From positions 1-64,000 of the forward strand of contig NZ_JAMXBF010000015.1 of the NCBI RefSeq assembly GCF_023823685.1: DNA of 64,000 nt. The letters are read 5' to 3'. Made by a program: the position numbers and the translations under genes. The notes under the pieces were generated by a model that was given only the letters and a program-made list of their open reading frames with translations, was not told the DNA's origin and did no database searches. The stretch comes from Pseudomonas subflava. GTDB lineage: Bacteria; Pseudomonadota; Gammaproteobacteria; Pseudomonadales; Pseudomonadaceae. Positions 59,454 through 64,000 of the stretch are shown here, piece after piece. Each line of letters begins with the position of its first letter. Position 1 is the first letter of the stretch.

Positions 59454-60377
59454 ATGACTTCCAAGCTGGACCAACTCAAGCAGTTCACCACCGTGGTCGC
59501 CGACACCGGCGACCTGGACGCCATCAGCCGGCTCAAGCCGGTGGACGCCACCACCAACCCTTCCCTCCTGCTCAAGGCCGCCGCGCTACCGCGCTATGCC
59601 GAGCTGCTGGACCAGGCCGTGAACGGCTGCGACGGCGACCTTGGCCTGGCCTGCGACCGCTTCGGCGTGGCGGTCGGCCAGGAAATTCTCAAGGTGATTC
59701 CGGGGCGCATCTCCACCGAGGTGGACGCCCGCCTGTCCTTCGATACCCAGGCCACCCTGCGCCGCGCCGAACGTATCGTCGACCTGTACGACCGGGCCGG
59801 CATTGGCCGCGAGCGCGTGCTGATCAAGATCGCCTCGACCTGGGAAGGCATCCGCGCCGCCGAGCAGCTGGAGAAGGCCGGCGTCCAGACCAACCTGACG
59901 CTGCTGTTCTCCTTCGCCCAGGCCGTGGCCTGCGCCGAGGCCGGCGTGTTCCTCATCTCCCCCTTCGTCGGCCGGATCTACGACTGGTACAAGAAGGCCG
60001 AGGGCCGCGACTTCGTCGGTGCCGAGGACCCGGGCGTGAAATCCGTGTCGCGCATCTACCAGTACTACAAGGCCAACGGCTACCCGACGGTGGTGATGGG
60101 CGCGAGCTTCCGCAACCTCGGCCAGATCGAACAGCTGGCCGGTTGCGATCGCCTGACCATCAGCCCCGACCTGCTGCAGCAACTGGCCGACGACCAGGGC
60201 GAACTGCCGCGCCTGCTGAACGCCGGCACCGGCGAGCCGCGTCAGACACTGGACGAAAGCGCCTTCCGCTGGGCCCTGAACGAGGATGCCATGGCCACCG
60301 AGAAACTGGCCGAAGGCATCCGCCTGTTCGCCCGCGACCAGGAGAAGCTGGAGGCGCTACTGGCCGCTCGGCGCTGA
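59454..60377 (+). CDS. tal: Transaldolase
   Basis: A 307-aa class I aldolase-type transaldolase of the pentose phosphate pathway. The Schiff-base lysine is Lys125 in RVLIKIAST and Asp17 (VADTGD) is the acid/base residue; both match the TalB family. The TNPSLLL motif is near residue 35. The terminator that follows has a 15-bp stem. Confidence 0.96.
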   Translation: MTSKLDQLKQFTTVVADTGDLDAISRLKPVDATTNPSLLLKAAALPRYAELLDQAVNGCDGDLGLACDRFGVAVGQEILKVIPGRISTEVDARLSFDTQATLRRAERIVDLYDRAGIGRERVLIKIASTWEGIRAAEQLEKAGVQTNLTLLFSFAQAVACAEAGVFLISPFVGRIYDWYKKAEGRDFVGAEDPGVKSVSRIYQYYKANGYPTVVMGASFRNLGQIEQLAGCDRLTISPDLLQQLADDQGELPRLLNAGTGEPRQTLDESAFRWALNEDAMATEKLAEGIRLFARDQEKLEALLAARR

Positions 60378-60391
60378 TCCCGGCGCAAACG

Positions 60392-60429
60392 AAAGGGGCG
60401 ATATCCTCGCGGATATCGCCCCTTTTTCA
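60392..60429 (+). terminator. Terminator after tal
   Basis: A perfect 15-bp stem (60392-60406 with 60411-60425) with loop TCGC, then TTTT. The leftward STAS gene ends 20 bp beyond, so it may serve both directions. Confidence 0.9.
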
Positions 60430-60444
60430 TGACCTTCGGTTCGC

Positions 60445-60939
60445 TCAGCTGCGCTCCAGCGCGCTCACTAGGTCATGGAAGGCTTCGCGGTTGGACTCGT
60501 TGAGTCCCATGAGAATGCGATGCGCCTCGAGCACCTTGGCCTTGACCACCTCTTCCGACTGATCCTGGGACGGCAGGTCGCTCAGGCACTCCGGACAGGG
60601 AATGGGGCGGTCGACGATGTTGAACACCTGATCGAAGCCCATCGACTGCAGCAGGCGGGTGATGTCCTCGTGGGTGGTGACCACGGTGGGCAACAGGCCG
60701 ATCTTTTGCCGGGACAGGATGGAGAGCTTGGCCAGCAGACCAAGGGTGGTGCTATCGATGCTACGGGTTTCCGTCAGATCGATAACGATCGCCGAGAAAT
60801 TCAGCGCCGAGAAGATTTTTTCGATCGTTGAATCCAGCGCCGAACACAAGGTCAGGCGGACTTCGCCGACGAACTTCAGAACGAAGGTTCCGTCCTGCTC
60901 GGCGAACTGGATCCTACCGGGGCTATTCCCAGGATTCAT
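60445..60939 (-). CDS. STAS-domain anti-sigma factor antagonist (RssC-like)
   Basis: A 164-aa protein. The STAS core contains IDLTETRSIDSTTLGLLAKL; Ser63 in the IDSTTLG motif aligns with the phosphorylated serine of SpoIIAA-like antagonists. A C-terminal extension contains CPECLSDLP, two cysteines of possible zinc-binding type. Its start overlaps the response regulator/phosphatase stop by 4 bp. By recollection of P. aeruginosa gene order it corresponds to RssC, which acts with RssB. Confidence 0.85.
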   Translation of the reverse strand: MNPGNSPGRIQFAEQDGTFVLKFVGEVRLTLCSALDSTIEKIFSALNFSAIVIDLTETRSIDSTTLGLLAKLSILSRQKIGLLPTVVTTHEDITRLLQSMGFDQVFNIVDRPIPCPECLSDLPSQDQSEEVVKAKVLEAHRILMGLNESNREAFHDLVSALERS

Positions 60940-62120
60940 GCAAGGTTCCTGCTCAACACCAGCAAGGCAATATCATCCGGCATATCCCGCAGATTGGCCA
61001 GGCCGAATACCTGACGCAACCCGTCTAGGGTGCCACCCGCCTCGCTGACCAGTTTCGGCAGCGCGGCCTCCTTGTCTTTGAGCGTGTCGCCGGGCAAAAG
61101 GTCCAGAATGCCGTCGGACATCAGACTCAGGCTGAAGGACTGCGGCAGCTGCATGACCTGATCGTGGTAGCTCGCCTCCTGGAACAACCCCACCGGCAGG
61201 CCACGCCCTTCCAGGTAACGGGTCTCGCCCTCGCTGAACAGCACCGGGAGCGGCAGATGGCCGCCAATGCTGTAGGTCAGCTGGCCGCTCTCCTCGTCGA
61301 TCACTCCGCCGAGCATGGTCACGTGCTTGCCGAGCTTGCAGTTGAGCAGGCCGCGGTTGATGTGGCCAAGCACGTCGGACGGCTTGAATTCGGGCAGCGT
61401 GCCGTTGCGCTTCCACTCGTACAGCAGGCGCGTGGTCATGAACTTGAGCAGCACGGTGACGAAGGCCGACGAGGCGCCGTGGCCGGAGACGTCGGCCAGG
61501 TAGAAGGCGACGCGGCGCTCGTCCACGCGGAAGTAGTCGACGAAATCGCCGGAGAGGTACAGCGAAGGAATGATCTGGTGGGCGAACTCCAGCCCGTCCA
61601 CCTGCCAGGGCGTGTTGGGCAGCATGTTCATCTGCACCTGGCGGCCGGCGTTCTGATCTTCCTGCAGCAGGTGCAGGCTCGCCTGCAGCTCGCGGTTGGC
61701 CGCCTCCAGCTTCTCGCGGTAACGCTGGTTCTCCAGGCGCAGGTGCGAACGATCCAGCGCGCGGTGCACCGAGTGCTCGAGCACGGCCAGGTCTTCGAGG
61801 GGCTTGATCAGGTAATCGGCGGCGCCGAGGCGCAGGGCCTCGACCGCGTCGCTCATGACTCCGGCACCGGAGACGACGATGACCGGGATTTCGCTGTTGA
61901 TCACATTGATCCGGCGGATCAGCTCGAGACCGTCGATCTGCGGCATGCGCAGGTCGCAGATGATCACGTCGGGCTGTTCGCGTTCGAATACTTCCAGTCC
62001 CTGCAGCCCGTTCCCGGCCTGCAACACCTGGAAACCGCTGTCGTCCAGATAGGCGGCGATGCTCGCTCGCACTACCTCGTCATCATCGATAAGCAGCAGC
62101 TTGGCGCTGGGTTTGTGCAT
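60936..62120 (-). CDS. Response regulator with PP2C-type phosphatase (RssB-like)
   Basis: A 394-aa protein. The receiver domain (residues 7-125) has the acidic DDD pocket at 12-14 and phosphoacceptor Asp56 (CDLRMP). A coiled-coil (about residues 130-165) leads to a SpoIIE/PP2C-like phosphatase domain with metal ligands in LSGDFVDYF, ADVSGHGASSAF and MPDDIALLVL. It would dephosphorylate the adjacent STAS protein in response to phosphorylation, releasing an anti-sigma factor. The name RssB is by recalled synteny; E. coli RssB is a different protein. Confidence 0.88.
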   Translation of the reverse strand: MHKPSAKLLLIDDDEVVRASIAAYLDDSGFQVLQAGNGLQGLEVFEREQPDVIICDLRMPQIDGLELIRRINVINSEIPVIVVSGAGVMSDAVEALRLGAADYLIKPLEDLAVLEHSVHRALDRSHLRLENQRYREKLEAANRELQASLHLLQEDQNAGRQVQMNMLPNTPWQVDGLEFAHQIIPSLYLSGDFVDYFRVDERRVAFYLADVSGHGASSAFVTVLLKFMTTRLLYEWKRNGTLPEFKPSDVLGHINRGLLNCKLGKHVTMLGGVIDEESGQLTYSIGGHLPLPVLFSEGETRYLEGRGLPVGLFQEASYHDQVMQLPQSFSLSLMSDGILDLLPGDTLKDKEAALPKLVSEAGGTLDGLRQVFGLANLRDMPDDIALLVLSRNLA

Positions 62121-62335
62121 GGGTCATCCAGGCAAACGACGCCGGAAAAAGGATTGAGTTGCCGTCCGAAAGGGGAAAAACACCTGTGCTCGGACGATTC
62201 AAGGCGCAGACGGTACTCCCATCCGCCAGGCGATTCAAGCCGCTGCCGATTGTCGCCAGGCGCCTTTACACCCGAAATCGACGGGGGTTATAAGACCCCT
62301 CGGGGGAGCGCCCTTAAAACAAGAGGATAGGGTCC

Positions 62336-62635
62336 ATGAGCCAGAACGATCGCGCCTACAGCGAGAAACGTGACTTCATCCGCATGCGACTGGAAGCCCC
62401 GGTCATTCTTCATCACGCCGGCCAGGAGATCGAGGCCCAGTGCCTGGACCTGTCCAGCACCGGCATGCAGGTTGAAGCCAACTGCCAGATCGCCGTGGGC
62501 GACCGGGTCAAGGTGCACATTCCCTCCGAGCACAGCGAACTCAAGGGACTCGACGCCCAGGCCGAAGTGGTGCGCGTGACGCCGCTGGACGATGGCCGCG
62601 CCTCCATAGGCCTGGCGATACTGTCGATGAGCTGA
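62336..62635 (+). CDS. PilZ domain protein
   Basis: A 99-aa single PilZ domain, a cyclic-di-GMP receptor. The RxxxR motif appears as RDFIRMR (residues 12-18) and the D/NxSxxG motif as DLSSTGM (about residues 38-44), so c-di-GMP binding is likely. It is divergent from the response-regulator gene. A strong palindromic terminator follows. Confidence 0.9.
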   Translation: MSQNDRAYSEKRDFIRMRLEAPVILHHAGQEIEAQCLDLSSTGMQVEANCQIAVGDRVKVHIPSEHSELKGLDAQAEVVRVTPLDDGRASIGLAILSMS

Positions 62636-62640
62636 AACGA

Positions 62641-62672
62641 AGAAAGGCGGCCTAGGCCGCCTTTCTGCTTTT
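62641..62672. terminator. Terminator between pilZ and mlaA genes
   Basis: AGAAAGGCGGCC/GGCCGCCTTTCT palindrome (62641-62652 with 62655-62666) followed by GCTTTTT. The symmetric form serves the two convergent genes. Confidence 0.85.
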
Positions 62673-62685
62673 TCGGCTGGACGAA

Positions 62686-63384
62686 TCAGAAGTCGTCCAC
62701 CACCTCGCCGTCCTGCACGCGGAACTCGCGGTTCTGCAGATAGGCGTTGCGGATGAAGATGTACTTGTCGCCGGTGACCATCTTCTCCGCCGACAGCAGG
62801 CTGGCGCGGGTGTCGACGACATTCACCGCGCGAGTGACGTTGCGGGTCGGCACGTGGTCGATGTACGGGTACGGACCGAGGAAGCTGTCCGGGACCCTGG
62901 CCGGGGCGTCGCGCAGGCTGCTCGGGCCGAGCAGCGGGATCACCAGGTACGGGCCGCTGCCCACGCCCCAGGCACCCAGCGTCTGGCCGAAGTCCTCGTC
63001 GCTGCGCTGCAGCCCCATCTCGCTGGCCACGTCGAAGAAACCGAGCAGACCGAAGGTGGTGTTGAAGATCAGGCGACCGGTATCGACGCCCGCGTCGTGG
63101 ACCTTGCCCTGCAGCAGGTTGTTGGCCAGGTTGGTCACGTCGCCGATGTTGCGGAACACGTTGTGCACGCCGTCTTCGAGAAACTGCGGGGTCACCGCCT
63201 GATAGCCCTTGGCCACGGGCTTCAGCGCATAGGTATCGAGGGTATCGTTGAAGCGGAAGACCGGGCGGTTGAAGCCTTCCCAGGGATCTTCCTCGGCGTT
63301 CGCCGCCAGCGGCAACGCGGCCAGCAGGGCGCAGGCACACAGGCGGCCCAGACGATCGAGCCAGCTCGCATCGATCATTCGCAT
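62686..63384 (-). CDS. mlaA: Phospholipid-binding protein MlaA (VacJ-like)
   Basis: A 232-aa protein with a signal peptide ending near LAANA-EED (residue 27 or so). DPWEGFNRPVFRFNDTLDTYALKPVAKGYQ and the FGVVGLLDVAS-type stretch (TFGLLGFFDVASEMG) are MlaA signatures. MlaA removes surface phospholipids from the outer leaflet and passes them to MlaC. Most MlaA proteins are lipoproteins; here I see no lipobox, so a soluble signal is predicted. The ATG at 63384 has GGAG upstream. Confidence 0.88.
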   Translation of the reverse strand: MRMIDASWLDRLGRLCACALLAALPLAANAEEDPWEGFNRPVFRFNDTLDTYALKPVAKGYQAVTPQFLEDGVHNVFRNIGDVTNLANNLLQGKVHDAGVDTGRLIFNTTFGLLGFFDVASEMGLQRSDEDFGQTLGAWGVGSGPYLVIPLLGPSSLRDAPARVPDSFLGPYPYIDHVPTRNVTRAVNVVDTRASLLSAEKMVTGDKYIFIRNAYLQNREFRVQDGEVVDDF

Positions 63385-63494
63385 TTGCAGTCTCTCCATG
63401 GCATCAGTAGTGTGGCGGCCCGCGGCCGCTCTGGGACAGGCCGCGCAGTATAAACCTCGCCGCCGTTCATGGCAGCAGCATAGCGGACTCCAGC

Positions 63495-63905
63495 ATGTCG
63501 GATAAACGCCCTCTCCATACCGCCCACATCCCCGTTCGCTGGGGCGACATGGACAACTACGGCCATGTCAACAACACGGTCTACCTGGAGTACGTGCAGG
63601 AAGCCCGGGTGGCGTGGTTCGCCAGCGTCGGCATCGACATCGATCACGCGCCCCAGGGCCCGGTGGTGCTGCAGACGCTGCACACCTATCTCAAGCCGGT
63701 GGTGCATCCGGCCACCGTGGTGGTCGAGCTCTACGCCAGCGCGGTCGGCCGCAGCAGCCTGGTGGTCGAGCACCGCCTGAGCACGCTGGCAGACCCGCAC
63801 GCCTGCTATGGCGAGGGGCATTGCAAGCTGGTGTGGATCGACCACGGCAGCAACGCCTCCGTGCCGGTGCCGCCGGACGTTCGCCAGGTGATGGGTGCCG
63901 ACTGA
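63495..63905 (+). CDS. Acyl-CoA thioesterase (YbgC/4-HBT type)
   Basis: A 136-aa hotdog-fold protein with the catalytic RWGDMDNYGHVNN (residues 15-27), including the Asp-x-x-x-Gly-His pattern. It is divergent from mlaA. Small thioesterases of this type hydrolyse short- or medium-chain acyl-CoA; the specific substrate is unknown. Confidence 0.88.
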   Translation: MSDKRPLHTAHIPVRWGDMDNYGHVNNTVYLEYVQEARVAWFASVGIDIDHAPQGPVVLQTLHTYLKPVVHPATVVVELYASAVGRSSLVVEHRLSTLADPHACYGEGHCKLVWIDHGSNASVPVPPDVRQVMGAD

Positions 63906-63968
63906 CCGTCACCGGATCGTCACAGGCGCTCGCTACCCTGCCCCGAACGCATCGGAAAACGAGCCGCC

Positions 63969-64000
63969 ATGCCTGCCTCCCAGTTCACCGCCCTGCTCTT
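63969..64000 (+). CDS. Start of a gene cut by the window end
   Basis: Only ten complete codons are visible (MPASQFTALL). AAAACGAG lies about 8 bp upstream as a possible ribosome-binding site. The family cannot be identified. Confidence 0.4.
   Translation, partial: MPASQFTALL

Overview
The window looks like chromosomal DNA of a Pseudomonas (sensu lato) species. The base composition is GC-rich, the block thrS-infC-rpmI-rplT-pheS-pheT-ihfA-merR-tRNA-Pro has Pseudomonas order, and infC starts with the unusual ATT codon. The right end (dusA, tal, STAS antagonist, response regulator/phosphatase, PilZ, mlaA, thioesterase) also has an order I recall from P. aeruginosa. Species assignment is inference; no search was possible.

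Layout. 1-230: three tandem leftward promoters of rRNA-operon type, so an rRNA operon probably lies just off the left edge. 284-6376: dihydrolipoamide dehydrogenase, MFS exporter, hotdog thioesterase, thiolase, TetR regulator, SDR. 6671-10283: taurine operon tauABCD with a palindromic element between tauA and tauB. 10280-19641: MFS exporters, a SpoU methyltransferase, an FAD oxidoreductase, rlmE, a YjaB-like acetyltransferase, an XRE regulator, an HD hydrolase, LysR and RidA. 19675-27234: a leftward eight-gene operon: GntR regulator, AprA-like flavoprotein, AprB-like 2x[4Fe-4S] ferredoxin, ABC importer (binding protein, permease, ATPase), HEAT-repeat protein and DUF971 protein. I consider it the best candidate for an undescribed system.

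27566-35788: a type I restriction-modification island (hsdM-hsdS-DUF262/DUF1524-hsdR) directly downstream of tRNA-Pro(GGG). 35944-43396: the translation core cluster, read leftward, then tRNA-Val(GAC). 43884-48105: PauB/PuuB-like oxidase, DUF2388 secreted protein, a DUF3592-type gene broken by an amber codon, AraC regulator and SDR. 48818-58143: an envelope-glycan cluster (ABC exporter, GH1-like protein, UDP-galactopyranose mutase, glycosyltransferase, divergent galE, an M42-like peptidase and small proteins), bordered on both sides by related small membrane proteins. 58377-64000: dusA, tal, the STAS/phosphatase switch, PilZ, mlaA, thioesterase and the first codons of another gene.

Working together: tauABCD imports taurine and releases sulfite from it. 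The AprA/AprB-like operon couples an importer of the same sulfonate/nitrate class to a two-subunit redox enzyme. GalE and Glf would make UDP-galactofuranose for the adjacent glycosyltransferase, with the ABC exporter moving the product. Start codons were chosen from ribosome-binding sites and family alignments recalled from memory; several differ from the longest open frame.
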